Part shown: piece by piece, positions 41,216 to 49,733 of the stretch | How the letters are laid out: the number at the start of each line of letters is the position of its first letter | Position numbering within the stretch: position 1 is the stretch's first letter | Assembly: GCA_016432325.1 (NCBI GenBank) | Contig: CP066684.1 | Coordinates: 393,018-457,017, forward strand | Length of the DNA: 64,000 nt | Direction of reading: 5' to 3' | Source: Candidatus Aenigmatarchaeota archaeon | GTDB taxonomy: Archaea; Aenigmatarchaeota; Aenigmatarchaeia; PWEA01; JACQIF01 | Notes under the pieces: generated by a model | Databases searched by the model: none | What the model was told of the DNA's origin: nothing | Seen by the model: only the letters and a program-made list of their open reading frames with translations | Program-made: the position numbers and the translations under genes

Positions 41216-41257
41216 CGTTAATCCACAGAGAGCTTAGTCGGGCCTCTTATAAAAGGC

Positions 41258-44200
41258 TTACCCATCGGCGAGGGGGATGTCGCCTGTACGGGCCCGGCGG
41301 CCGGAGCCTATGCGCAGCGTGTGCGGCACCGAACCGCCGGCTTCCACGCCCACATTGCGGAAGCTGAACACCTCGAAAACGGCCTGAGCCGTGTCTGTCA
41401 GGGCATCCGTCGAGTTCACGAAGACGTCCATTATCCAGTCGCCTTCGTCAGGACCTTCGGGTATCGTGTAGTTGTATTCGTACAGATAGCCATCTTCTCC
41501 TGACACGCTCACCTGCGAAATGTTCGTCATCTGGGATATGTTAACGAACTTCGTGCCGTTCACGGACGTTATGTTCAGGAACGCGCGGTCGATGAGGTTG
41601 CGCGTCGACGAATGCGTTATCTGGCTGCGTATCGTCACGACCTCCTGCTCTTCGAAGCTGACCTGGCCGACGAGCTGGTCGTTGTAGGTGTTCAGCGACT
41701 GGATGGTCAGCGTTACAGAGACGGCGCCCACAGTGAATGTTACTGTCGCGTTGCCTGAATTGCCGTCAAACGTAACCGTTGCGTTGGTTCTCCACGTTCC
41801 CGTGTCCGTCGTATCTGTGAAACGGAAGTCCGTCTCGTTGAAATAGCCTGTTGAGTTAGTGGTCGTGAAGACATGGTCGTGTTTGACGTACGAAGGCGTG
41901 GCGTTCTGCAGGCTCAACGTGATGTTGCGCGTTGAATTCTCCGCCTGCTCTGCGCCCAGAGCGAACGTCGGATCAGGGAACGTGTACGAACGCACGACGT
42001 AATCGTCGACCCATCCGTTGTAGAAGTTCGTGCCTGCGGCGCTGCCTATCGTGCGGTACTCTATCTTGTTCCAGGCATTCTCTATGTCGCTGGCTGTCGC
42101 GCCCACAGAGGCGTTCTTCGTCGCCAGAAGGTCTCCCGTGTCGTTGTAGACGTAGAGCATTACATGCGTGGCGTTGAGCGAGGCTTCCAGATAGCCCTGG
42201 AAAGGCGAGTCGCGCGTGTCCGTCCCTGACACGGCTGACGCGCCCACGACGTCGTCATCATCCACCCTGCCTTCTACGTCGACATCAAGCGCGGCCTGCC
42301 TGCCCGTCGCGTGCGCGCGCAGCTTGTCCGGTACCGCATCCACGGACTCGACGAGACCGAAGAACGCTTCAATGTCCGCTGGAGTGAGGCCGCCGTTCGT
42401 TATGGTGCCGTTGAAGTGGAATCTTGTCGAGTTGCCGCTTACCGACGAGGACAGCGTCTGCTCGCGCACGAGCGGGGTCGCGACAGGACATTCGTTTCCG
42501 GTCTGATTGAACTCTATCCGTTTGTCTGTGGAATTCCACCTTATGTACGAGTTGGTCGGGCTGCACGTGGCGGCCGGCGTCGCCAGCGAAGGGTCTGCGT
42601 CGTACGCGTCGTAGAACGCGAAGACGTTCGTGCCGTTGCTCTTCGATTCGGCGGCCGGATAACCGTAGTACATCGTCATCACGCGCGTAGAGGACGCGGG
42701 TATCGTAGGCATCTTGACCCAGATTTTCGTCGTCGTGCGGTTGGTCGTCGTTTCTATCCAGTACGACAGCTCTGCGCCGTCGGCATCCACGAACCTGACG
42801 TCAGAAGCGTTCGCGTTGAGCTTTCCGGCGCTCGTCAAACTCTGTGTGTTTATCGTCAGCTGTACGGGATGGTTCGTGCGCGCGACGGTGCTCCGGGCGT
42901 TCGATACGGTGATGTTTTGCCTGTACTCGAAACTGTGGTTCCACCAGAATGGGAACGTGAGGCTCGAAGCCGACGTGCCGTTGGCGAAGCGGACGCGAAC
43001 GTCCATGCTTGTATTGGAAGGTACGCTGTATGGATCCACGTTGTTTGATATCGTTATCGTCAGTTCGTCCGTATACTTGAACGCGTTAGACGTCGTTTCG
43101 TCGAACGTGTTGCCTCCTGACCCCGTGGAGTTGATGGCCACGGTGCTCCAGTTGCCAAGCTGGTCGTCTGCGGCGAGAGTGTACGACGTATGGTTCAGCC
43201 ATCCGTTGTTGAACCCGACGAGCAGGTCGCTCTTCACTGTCGCCGAGGGGTCGCGTATGCGCACGCGGCCCGTTCCGGCGTTCACGTACTGTCCCCGGCC
43301 GCCTGTCAGGCGGTAGTCTATCTGCGGACTGGGGCCGCCGCGATTGAAGACGTCCACGGGTATCGTGGTCGCGTTGACATAGTACTGGCTGTCGATGTCC
43401 AGCACGTTCGTGGCGTTCGCGTCGTTGCCGTTCACGGCGCTGCTCGTGGTGCCTCCGTCATAGAAACGCGCGTCATACTGCCAGCTCTCGTTCAGGCCTG
43501 GCGTGTTGTTCGTGTATGTGTCGTTCGGGGCGCTTCCTGTGTTCACGTTCATAACGGCGCTGAAGCGGCCTGTCGTGGCGCTGACAGAAGAAGTGTTCTC
43601 GAAGGCGCCGTTGCCGTAAGTGAAATTGAACAGCTGCACCGTCAGCGTTCTGGACGCATCGCCCGTCGGACTCTTGATTCTGTAGGTCCCGCCGTCCGAA
43701 TGGAAGAGGATTGCCGTGATGTTTATGGTCTCGTTCTTGTTGTATATTTTCAGCGGCGTCCCGGTGGTCTCGCCGTAGATGTTGTTCTCCACGTTGGACG
43801 TGGCATTAAGGATTATCGTGTTGTTGACGACGAAGGTGGAGCCCGTCGCCTCTGCCATTGTATTGTTGAAATTGAAGGTCAGGTTTGCCGCTACCACGAT
43901 GTGCTTGGCGGTCCATGTGCCCACGGCGTCTCCGTTGGGCGTTGTCCTGTCCCAGTTGATTGTCACGCCCGTATCGTTTCCCGTCGTCAGGTTCGTATTG
44001 TATTGCTCGGCGTTTGAAGGGTCATAGAGACGGACTGTCACGGAGGCGTTGATGCGCGGGGCATCATTGCGCGCGCCGACTATCGTGGCGTTGATGCGAT
44101 TGATGTCGCCCCTCATCACATCGCCAAAGAGCCTCGCGTCCGTGGAGTAGTACAGGGTGCTGTCGACGTCTACGTACGTGAATGATGTCTGGTTTTCAAT

Positions 44201-45679
44201 GTAGGCCCCCAACGCAGGATCCGTGGTGGTGTTCGGATAGTGTATGTGGAAAGCGTACTCTTTGCTCTCGTCCGTTCCGGGCGATGCGCTTGCGTACGAA
44301 TCCCCGCAGTCGTTTGCGATGCGGTCCGACCTGACGCCTGTGCCGCCGCTCGAGTTCAGGGCGACCGACGCGTTCAGCGTGCAGTGGCTCGTTGTAGTGT
44401 TCATCTCAACGCGCACGCTCCGCGCGCCAAGGCCCCTTCCCCAGGCGTCGCCGAGAATGAAGCTGTATTCCAGCGGCTCTCCCCTGTTGAGGGTCTTGTT
44501 GAGAACCGTAACCACATTTCTTGCCCTCGGCATTCCGGCGTCCATCACGAGCGTCAGGGTCTTCTCTACCCAGAAAGCGGCGGCCCTGACAGGCGAGCCG
44601 CCGGGCGCCAGGTCGGTCTGTATCGGCACCTCGCTCGCCGTCTGATTGACGAATCCCACGCCTGTGGAGGAGAAGTTCGTCCACGACTCCCCGAGAAGCC
44701 TCGAGTTCGTCGAAAGATTCAGCGTCACGTTGTAGTCCTGCAGCGCCGCCGATTCAGGCATCGCCCAGAACACGCGGAACGACTTGTTCGTGGAGTTTAC
44801 GGCCAACGGCGACCTGAAGACCTCATGACTCGTCCTGTTGTAAACCAGAAGCGTCATGTTGGCCGGCGCGGCGGACCAGTTGGCGTTGCCTGTCGGAATG
44901 CTCGCGTTGGCGCTCAGGTTGAACTCCATATACACCCTGTCGCCGAGGACGAACTTCTTTTCCGCGGCCAGAAACGTGCTGTTGGCTGTCAGCAATGACG
45001 TCACATTGGCCCTTGCCTTTATCCAACCGACCGTCTGTTTGGACTTCTCAAACTGGCAGTCCGCACCCGGCACCAGACCGAACGACGTGTCTGTCTGGTC
45101 CGAATCGCCGTGCCAGTCTTCGGCTTCTATGGCGCCGCTGGTGGAGACGACCATCACTGCCATGCGGAACGTGCCCGTATGGTTCAGGCCCGTTATCCAC
45201 GCGCTTGTGGAACCCGTCCTGTTCCATGCGTTTATTTTGCCGAGGTCCGCCGTCCCGCTCACAAAATCCGTTCCCGTCCCGACAGTAATCTGGGTCCTGT
45301 TGTACGCGTAGAAGGTGCCTGTCTTGGGGACTCGCCACCACGTACCGACCGTATCCTTCCACTGACTGCTCATGTTTACGTCGTCCCACAGGAGGGCAGA
45401 CGTCACGTAAAGGTTTCTCGTCGTCGCGGACTGTTCAATGTTGTAGGACAGGTTGAAATCCGGATTGTCGTTAGCGTTCCAGTCGCTCTGTCCGTCGTCC
45501 TGTATGAACCTTACCTGAGCCTCGAAACCGCAGGCTGCCAGTATGTTCGAGACGTTCGCTGTCGCGTTCGCGGGCACCGCCGTGACTCCGTTATACGTAG
45601 CGGCCGACACGTCATGCGCAAGCATGATAAAAACGAAAGAAACGACGACGACCGCCAAGATAGAACGTCCGGAACCCAT
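41258..45679 (-). CDS. Giant secreted surface protein with DUF2341 domain
   Basis: 1,473 aa. Sec signal peptide (ILAVVVVSFVFIMLAHDVSA|A). Tandem beta-sandwich-like domains, Asn/Thr/Ser-rich with dozens of N-glycosylation sites. It shares blocks with the two locus-1 giants (FWVEKTLTLVMDAGMPRARN, LNRGEPLEYSFILGDAWGR, DIDSQYYVNATT). A DUF2341-type domain starts at about residue 905 (FPFWWNHSFEYRQNITVSN; LSYWIETT...KIWVKMPTIP; MTMYYGYPAAESKSNGTNVF), a lectin-like module found in archaeal surface proteins. It ends with a basic tail and no obvious anchor. ATG 45679 follows GGTG. Its TATA is at about 45713-45722. Confidence 0.85.
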   Translation of the reverse strand: MGSGRSILAVVVVSFVFIMLAHDVSAATYNGVTAVPANATANVSNILAACGFEAQVRFIQDDGQSDWNANDNPDFNLSYNIEQSATTRNLYVTSALLWDDVNMSSQWKDTVGTWWRVPKTGTFYAYNRTQITVGTGTDFVSGTADLGKINAWNRTGSTSAWITGLNHTGTFRMAVMVVSTSGAIEAEDWHGDSDQTDTSFGLVPGADCQFEKSKQTVGWIKARANVTSLLTANSTFLAAEKKFVLGDRVYMEFNLSANASIPTGNANWSAAPANMTLLVYNRTSHEVFRSPLAVNSTNKSFRVFWAMPESAALQDYNVTLNLSTNSRLLGESWTNFSSTGVGFVNQTASEVPIQTDLAPGGSPVRAAAFWVEKTLTLVMDAGMPRARNVVTVLNKTLNRGEPLEYSFILGDAWGRGLGARSVRVEMNTTTSHCTLNASVALNSSGGTGVRSDRIANDCGDSYASASPGTDESKEYAFHIHYPNTTTDPALGAYIENQTSFTYVDVDSTLYYSTDARLFGDVMRGDINRINATIVGARNDAPRINASVTVRLYDPSNAEQYNTNLTTGNDTGVTINWDRTTPNGDAVGTWTAKHIVVAANLTFNFNNTMAEATGSTFVVNNTIILNATSNVENNIYGETTGTPLKIYNKNETINITAILFHSDGGTYRIKSPTGDASRTLTVQLFNFTYGNGAFENTSSVSATTGRFSAVMNVNTGSAPNDTYTNNTPGLNESWQYDARFYDGGTTSSAVNGNDANATNVLDIDSQYYVNATTIPVDVFNRGGPSPQIDYRLTGGRGQYVNAGTGRVRIRDPSATVKSDLLVGFNNGWLNHTSYTLAADDQLGNWSTVAINSTGSGGNTFDETTSNAFKYTDELTITISNNVDPYSVPSNTSMDVRVRFANGTSASSLTFPFWWNHSFEYRQNITVSNARSTVARTNHPVQLTINTQSLTSAGKLNANASDVRFVDADGAELSYWIETTTNRTTTKIWVKMPTIPASSTRVMTMYYGYPAAESKSNGTNVFAFYDAYDADPSLATPAATCSPTNSYIRWNSTDKRIEFNQTGNECPVATPLVREQTLSSSVSGNSTRFHFNGTITNGGLTPADIEAFFGLVESVDAVPDKLRAHATGRQAALDVDVEGRVDDDDVVGASAVSGTDTRDSPFQGYLEASLNATHVMLYVYNDTGDLLATKNASVGATASDIENAWNKIEYRTIGSAAGTNFYNGWVDDYVVRSYTFPDPTFALGAEQAENSTRNITLSLQNATPSYVKHDHVFTTTNSTGYFNETDFRFTDTTDTGTWRTNATVTFDGNSGNATVTFTVGAVSVTLTIQSLNTYNDQLVGQVSFEEQEVVTIRSQITHSSTRNLIDRAFLNITSVNGTKFVNISQMTNISQVSVSGEDGYLYEYNYTIPEGPDEGDWIMDVFVNSTDALTDTAQAVFEVFSFRNVGVEAGGSVPHTLRIGSGRRARTGDIPLADG

Positions 45680-45770
45680 TTCCACACCGCTAGAAAACGG
45701 ATAGGGAGAGACCCATTATTAAACGCGTCAAACAGCGAAATGTTTTATACTGAAACCAAGCACTTCTCGT

Positions 45771-46256
45771 ATGCTCGGCTTCGTGGAACGATATCTTGGA
45801 TTCAGGGTAAACTGGACGAGGGTGGCGTTCCTCGCGGCGGCCGTTGTCGCGATAGCCGTCGCCGTTCTCGGCCTGCTTCCCGCGTCTCCTGCAGGCATTC
45901 CATTTGCGCCAAGCCAGACGGAATTCCAACGCCAGGAACAGCAGTTTCTGGAAAAGGTGGAGAGCGGCGAAGTGGAACCTGTTCTCACGCAGGAGGTCCG
46001 CGTGACGAGCGCCGGCTTTGACCCGCAGTTCGCACTGATAGAGTTCGTGCAGGCAACGCAACCCGGAGAGCGCGGGGTCGCGCGGGTGCTGATAAGGAAC
46101 GCGGACTCGCGCGTACGGACTATCGTATTGGGACAGAACGACGTTCGCACGCTCACGCCTGGATATCAATTCACGTTAACGTTCAACGCACCGACAGAAA
46201 TCGAGATATGGGACAAGGACGCGCCTTCTGTAAGAGGAAAGATTTTCGTCAGATAG
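45771..46256 (+). CDS. Single-TM membrane protein with extracytoplasmic beta domain
   Basis: 161 aa. N-terminal helix after a short basic stretch (NWTRVAFLAAAVVAIAVAVLGLL, about 14-36), a coiled linker (FQRQEQQFLEKVESGEVEP) and a small beta domain (ALIEFVQATQPGERGVARVLIRNADSRVRTIVLGQNDVRTL; FTLTFNAPTEIEIWD). The topology suggests a signal-anchored external domain. TATA TTTTATACT (45743-45751) gives a leaderless start. Divergent from the giant DUF2341 protein and facing the pilin series; the role is unknown. Confidence 0.65.
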   Translation: MLGFVERYLGFRVNWTRVAFLAAAVVAIAVAVLGLLPASPAGIPFAPSQTEFQRQEQQFLEKVESGEVEPVLTQEVRVTSAGFDPQFALIEFVQATQPGERGVARVLIRNADSRVRTIVLGQNDVRTLTPGYQFTLTFNAPTEIEIWDKDAPSVRGKIFVR

Positions 46257-46306
46257 GCCGACGAAAACCCGAGAGGCATCTCAAGATCTTTGTAAGGCGA
46301 GCGGGC

Positions 46307-47116
46307 TCAGCTCTTGGGAATATCCTTGGTCTTCGCCATGACGGTCGTGTTCACCCAGATTTTCTCCACGGGGTCCACGCGCAGCGACGAATTGAAGCCG
46401 AAGACGCGGCCAACCGTTATGTTCACCGTGTTAGCCGAGCCTGTGAAGTTTATCATGTAGACGCTCGTTCCGGTGCGGGAAACGGAGCTTGTGAATGTGC
46501 GGTTCAGGACCGATATGTGCAGGGTCATGTTTCCGGACGTTTCGGATATCGTGGATATGTTGGCCGCGGAAACGCCTGACGTGAGCGGCACCACAAAGAC
46601 CTCATAACGGGTGATGAAGTTCGCGCTCGTATCCTTCTGGAGAACGCTTATGTTGTTCTTCGCAAAGTCCGAATAGTTGTAGGCGGCGTTCATGCCTGTT
46701 ATCGTGAAAAACGACTGGTTGGCCGGAACGCTCGCATTGAAATCCAGCGCGTATGAAAGGTTCATCTGGTCGGCCAGGAAATCGCGGTAGGCCTTGAACG
46801 ACACGTTATAAGGCTGGACGCGCGGCGCCTTGTCGGTGAAGTTCACGAACGTATGGGTTCGATTGGCCGTGACGCGAACGCCGACATCCGCGAGCTTTTG
46901 CACGTGCGAGCCCGCGTAGAGGAACGCCTGCGGGATGCCGATGTCCTCGCTTGTGGCGAGTTCGAGGTCGCTGGCAAAGACCCTGTAGTTGGTCAGAAGC
47001 GAAACAAGCGAGACGGCTATGAGGACGGACATCAATGTGAAAACGATTCCCTTTGCGACGTTTTCAGTCTTCCCTCTTCTTCGGGAAGGCGTAAAGACTA
47101 TTCCGCGCCGGCTCAC
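46307..47116 (-). CDS. Pilin-like protein with duplicated signal motif, locus 2
   Basis: 269 aa. The N-terminus reads MSRRGIVFTPSRRRGKTENVAKGIVFTLMSVLIAVS: the processing motif (R/K)G-IVFT occurs twice, at residues 4-9 and 22-27, and only the second is followed by the hydrophobic core. The DNA between holds an inverted repeat (47065-47098). The ectodomain is Thr/Asn-rich with coiled, beta-rich parts and no obvious cysteines. Starts with an ATGA overlap after the 47113 gene. Same N-terminal layout as that neighbour, so the two arose by duplication. Confidence 0.75.
   Translation of the reverse strand: MSRRGIVFTPSRRRGKTENVAKGIVFTLMSVLIAVSLVSLLTNYRVFASDLELATSEDIGIPQAFLYAGSHVQKLADVGVRVTANRTHTFVNFTDKAPRVQPYNVSFKAYRDFLADQMNLSYALDFNASVPANQSFFTITGMNAAYNYSDFAKNNISVLQKDTSANFITRYEVFVVPLTSGVSAANISTISETSGNMTLHISVLNRTFTSSVSRTGTSVYMINFTGSANTVNITVGRVFGFNSSLRVDPVEKIWVNTTVMAKTKDIPKS
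47065..47098 (-). repeat. Inverted repeat between duplicated signal motifs
   Basis: CTTCCC/GGGAAG arms (47068-47073 and 47082-47087), extended by AGTCTT/AAGACT at 47065-47070 and 47093-47098. Confidence 0.65.
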
Positions 47117-47604
47117 AAGGACACCCCGAGACGGACCTTGGCTATGGCCGTCATGTTCTTCACCTGCGACGACGCGGATTCGTTGACCATTATGGGAACG
47201 GGCCTGGACGCGTATACCGCGTCCCTTTCCTCCGGTATCATATTGACCGTCAACGTGCGGTCGAACGTGAGCCCGCCGGTGGGCGTTACGTTGAAATAGT
47301 CCACGATGAACGCATAGCGGACAAACGACGGCAGCGTCTGGTTCACAGTGGCGTTTATCGCGTCCGCGTTCCTCGAGTCGAACGCGCCTCTCTCCTCCAT
47401 CACGGCCAGCGTGTCGATGGACATGCGTTCGAGGACGGCCTCGCTTCTCGACGGCTGTTCGACGGTGAAGGAGAACGACAGGATTGCAAAGGCTATTATG
47501 GCCGCGCCGATGAGCGAATCGACTGTGAAGACAAAGCCCTTTGTGCTGTTTTCAAGCTTCCCGCGCTGCGCTTGTGAAGCAGTAAAAACAAAGTTTTTGT
47601 CCAT
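47113..47604 (-). CDS. Pilin-like protein with duplicated signal motif, locus 2
   Basis: 163 aa. N-terminus MDKNFVFTASQAQRGKLENSTKGFVFTVDSLIGAAII: FVFT occurs at residues 5-8 and 24-27, and the second copy, after KG, leads the hydrophobic core. The codons of the two copies differ (TTTGTTTTTACT against TTTGTCTTCACA), so the duplication is not recent or was re-coded. Hairpin AAAAAC/GTTTTT (47584-47598) overlaps the first copy. The ectodomain is short, cysteine-free and Val/Arg/Asn-containing. Starts 1 nt after the 47606 gene ends. Confidence 0.75.
   Translation of the reverse strand: MDKNFVFTASQAQRGKLENSTKGFVFTVDSLIGAAIIAFAILSFSFTVEQPSRSEAVLERMSIDTLAVMEERGAFDSRNADAINATVNQTLPSFVRYAFIVDYFNVTPTGGLTFDRTLTVNMIPEERDAVYASRPVPIMVNESASSQVKNMTAIAKVRLGVSL
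47584..47598 (-). repeat. Hairpin at the start of the 47113-47604 gene
   Basis: Arms AAAAAC/GTTTTT (6 bp) around AAA, the same arms as at 20087-20102 but with a different loop. It covers codons 3-7. Confidence 0.7.
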
Positions 47605-47605
47605 G

Positions 47606-48232
47606 TCATGGCCTCCACAGCGTCACGCGCAGAGTGCAGTTGCGCGAATTCTCCGTCATCACGTAGCGGTCTATTGAAATCTGTTCCTTGGCGCCCGCCG
47701 GCTGGGCGCCTACTGTCAGGTTCGTGGACTGGACCGTGCAGTTGGAGCCGCCGCTTGTCAGCAGCTGCACGTAAAGGCTGTTTGGTCCTGTCGAGAGGTT
47801 GCCGCGCAGGTCTTTGGCCGTCATCCGCGTCAGCGCGATGAGCTTGTCATCCGCAAGGCGATGGTCTCCGTATGCCAATCCCACGCTCTTGATATTCGTC
47901 GAGTTGTACCAGCCGTCGGGCTCTCCTGACGTAAGAACGAGCTGGTCGCTAAGCCCGATGAGCCTGTCCTGCGTTCTCCTGAACTCCTCGGAGTCTGCCA
48001 CGGAATGGGATATGGAAGACTCCGCGTGCAGGACGCCCGCTATCGATATCGTGAATATGACAAGCGCCAACACGACGTCCAGAGAGACGGCCTGTCCCTT
48101 TCCCGACAGAAGGAGGGAAAACTGAAACCGCGTTTCAGATTTTCCTGCCCCAAGGGCGGGAAAATCGTTCGCACGCGGCGAGGCCGCGGCCCCGCCGTCT
48201 TCAGCACGTCTGCACATTCGTACCGTCCGCAT
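47606..48232 (-). CDS. Pilin-like protein with hairpin-encoded N-terminal extension, locus 2
   Basis: 208 aa. The class III-like site GKGQAVSLDVVLALVIFTISIAGVL occurs only at about residue 44. The preceding residues, from MRTVRMCRRAEDGG to FQFSLLLS, are encoded by four consecutive hairpins (48099-48197). The start overlaps the end of the 48201 gene by 32 nt; a second ATG five codons later is equally possible. The ectodomain has a helix, then a beta domain with two Cys (SNCTVQ, RNCTLRV). An Asp at +6 of the mature protein replaces the usual Glu. Confidence 0.75.
   Translation of the reverse strand: MRTVRMCRRAEDGGAAASPRANDFPALGAGKSETRFQFSLLLSGKGQAVSLDVVLALVIFTISIAGVLHAESSISHSVADSEEFRRTQDRLIGLSDQLVLTSGEPDGWYNSTNIKSVGLAYGDHRLADDKLIALTRMTAKDLRGNLSTGPNSLYVQLLTSGGSNCTVQSTNLTVGAQPAGAKEQISIDRYVMTENSRNCTLRVTLWRP
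48099..48197 (-). repeat. Four-hairpin array inside a pilin-like reading frame
   Basis: TTTCCC/GGGAAA, 10-nt loop (48099-48120). CTGAAAC/GTTTCAG, 3-nt loop (48122-48138). ATTTTCC-T-GCCC paired with GGGC-G-GGAAAAT, loop CAA (48139-48165). CGGCG-A-GGCC paired with GGCC-C-CGCCG (48176-48197). Confidence 0.85.
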
Positions 48233-48779
48233 TCCAGCACTTCACCTCTATATTGTCACCCGTGTTGTTGACGTTCACGAGCGCCGTTCTCAGATCCGCG
48301 TCCTTTACCTTCGCCGTTATCAGTCTCGCCGATATTATAAGGGTCTCGTTCCTCGGCCCCGGCCACGTCATCTCCACCTTGCGATATTTGCCGAGAACCT
48401 TGAACGTGGTCGCGTTCTGCACTCCCGCCCGGGCGGCTACCGTGATGTTCGTCTGGAAGCCCTTGCCGCCTATGGCCGCGGCGTCGATGGCGCCGGACAC
48501 CTTCTCCACCTCGCGCTGCGCCGCAAACTGCTGGCGCGCCTTTTCGACGTTCAGGTTGCGTTCGTTGAGGGAAAATAATATGATTGAAGCGAGAACAAGG
48601 ACGATGCCTGCCACGACCATGAACTCGATCCCTGTTTGCGCCTTTCCCGTGCACGAGAAGCTTCGCTTCTCGGCATGTTCGGCCTTCGGGCCGAACTTTT
48701 CGGACCGAGTCCGAAAATGTCGGGACCTGTGGGTCCCGTACACCCGCAGGAGGGAAACCGTTTTCACATTCAATACCAT
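48201..48779 (-). CDS. Pilin-like protein with hairpin-encoded N-terminal extension, locus 2
   Basis: 192 aa from ATG 48779, 4 nt after the preceding stop. The class III motif KAQTGIEFMVVAGIVLVLASIILF has Glu at +5 and cleavage expected after KA at about residue 44. The 43-residue leader is largely encoded by four perfect hairpins (48654-48738). The mature domain (NVEKARQQFAAQREVEKVSGAI helix, then beta strands) is typical of the QAxIEY-type archaeal pilins. C-terminus CWNADGTNVQTC with two Cys. Confidence 0.8.
   Translation of the reverse strand: MVLNVKTVSLLRVYGTHRSRHFRTRSEKFGPKAEHAEKRSFSCTGKAQTGIEFMVVAGIVLVLASIILFSLNERNLNVEKARQQFAAQREVEKVSGAIDAAAIGGKGFQTNITVAARAGVQNATTFKVLGKYRKVEMTWPGPRNETLIISARLITAKVKDADLRTALVNVNNTGDNIEVKCWNADGTNVQTC
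48654..48738 (-). repeat. Four-hairpin array, nearly contiguous
   Basis: CGAGAAG/CTTCTCG, loop CTTCG (48654-48672). GTTCGGCC/GGCCGAAC, loop TTCG (48677-48696). TTTTCGGAC/GTCCGAAAA, loop CGA (48697-48717). CGGGACC/GGTCCCG, loop TGTG (48721-48738). Gaps between them are 4, 0 and 3 nt. Confidence 0.92.
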
Positions 48780-48783
48780 TAAA

Positions 48784-49245
48784 TTACCCCGCAGACGGCC
48801 TGAGGCTCTGCACCTCAAGCGTATAGTTCATGGCAACAGAGCCTCCCGAACCGCCCTGGCTGACTCCCCTGAAAACGTACGTGCCTGCCGCGCCGGGCAG
48901 CGTCCCCGTAACGTTGCAGGCAGTCGTCGCCGTCACCGCGCTTTCCGCGTCCTTCGACGTCAGTATCAGCTTTATCGTCCTGTTGCCTATAGAGCTGGCC
49001 ATCAGGTTAACCTCCCGCGGAATGTAGACGTCCCTGCGCGACGTCGTGTTTTTCGGCGCCGTGCACAGGAAATTCGCCATGTCCGCAAGCTCGTTCGCGG
49101 CCACGCGCGCCTCTGCGACGCGCAGCGAGGCTGTCTGGTTCGCGAATAGGTTCAGGGAAGTCGCGAGCACCACGACCAGCGCCGCCGTCAGGAAGACCGC
49201 TAGCATCATATACTCTACGGACGTCTGGCCGGCGCGCGACTCCAT
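48784..49245 (-). CDS. Pilin (QTSVEYMML type), locus 2
   Basis: 153 aa. N-terminus MESRAGQTSVEYMMLAVFLTAALVVVL: a class III signal with cleavage after AG and Glu at +5. Mature helix (ASLRVAEARVAANELADMANFLC), then a beta domain with paired cysteines (LCTAPKN, ACNVTGT) and the ending SLRPSAG. TATA TTTTATATG (49265-49274) places the ATG at the transcript start. A normal short leader, unlike its neighbour 48201. Confidence 0.85.
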   Translation of the reverse strand: MESRAGQTSVEYMMLAVFLTAALVVVLATSLNLFANQTASLRVAEARVAANELADMANFLCTAPKNTTSRRDVYIPREVNLMASSIGNRTIKLILTSKDAESAVTATTACNVTGTLPGAAGTYVFRGVSQGGSGGSVAMNYTLEVQSLRPSAG

Positions 49246-49283
49246 GTGCTAGATTGGAGGGCCTCATATAAAACCGCCCGGCC

Positions 49284-49694
49284 TCATTTGGCCGTTATGT
49301 TCACGGCCGTCGCTTCACGTTCGACCTCGAACGCGTAAGTACCGCCTACCGACGGCAGGCTGCCGTTGAGTTCGCATCTCGACGTGGCCGACACGAACTC
49401 GAGCCTGTCCTTGTAGCGCAGGGCGAACGCGACTGTCCTGTTGGCGACGGAACTGTTCATTGGGTCAATGTGAAGCGGTACGGGAAGCAGTACCTCTGTC
49501 TTCGAACCTTGCGGCTGAAGGCATATCTCGTTGGCCGCGTCAGTGAGCGACGTAACGGTAAGCCGGGCCTGGCTCAGCGAGCCCTCAAAGGAGCGGCCGC
49601 CCATGAAGTCTGCGGATATGAAGAACAGCACCGTGAAGAGCAGCGCGCCGATGAGGGAGATGGAAATATATTCTATCGCGGCTTGCGCTTTCAT
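49284..49694 (-). CDS. Pilin (QAAIEYISI type), locus 2
   Basis: 136 aa from ATG 49694. N-terminus MKAQAAIEYISISLIGALLFTVLFF; cleavage after KA, Glu at +5. The mature part parallels the 48784 pilin: helix SQARLTVTSLTDAANEICLQP, then VLLPVPLHIDPMNSSVANRTV, CELNGSLPSVGGTYAFEVE. The two are paralogues. Own TATA at about 49716-49723, hence leaderless. Confidence 0.85.
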   Translation of the reverse strand: MKAQAAIEYISISLIGALLFTVLFFISADFMGGRSFEGSLSQARLTVTSLTDAANEICLQPQGSKTEVLLPVPLHIDPMNSSVANRTVAFALRYKDRLEFVSATSRCELNGSLPSVGGTYAFEVEREATAVNITAK

Positions 49695-49733
49695 GACCAA
49701 TCTAAGGCCGTCCCCGTATAAAACGGCCCGTCA

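Noticed and set aside
41321-45311. Numerous plus-strand frames opposite the DUF2341 giant protein
   Set aside because: They are Arg/Val-rich translations antisense to a clear secreted protein with a signal peptide and consistent domains; no ribosome-binding sites or conserved motifs.
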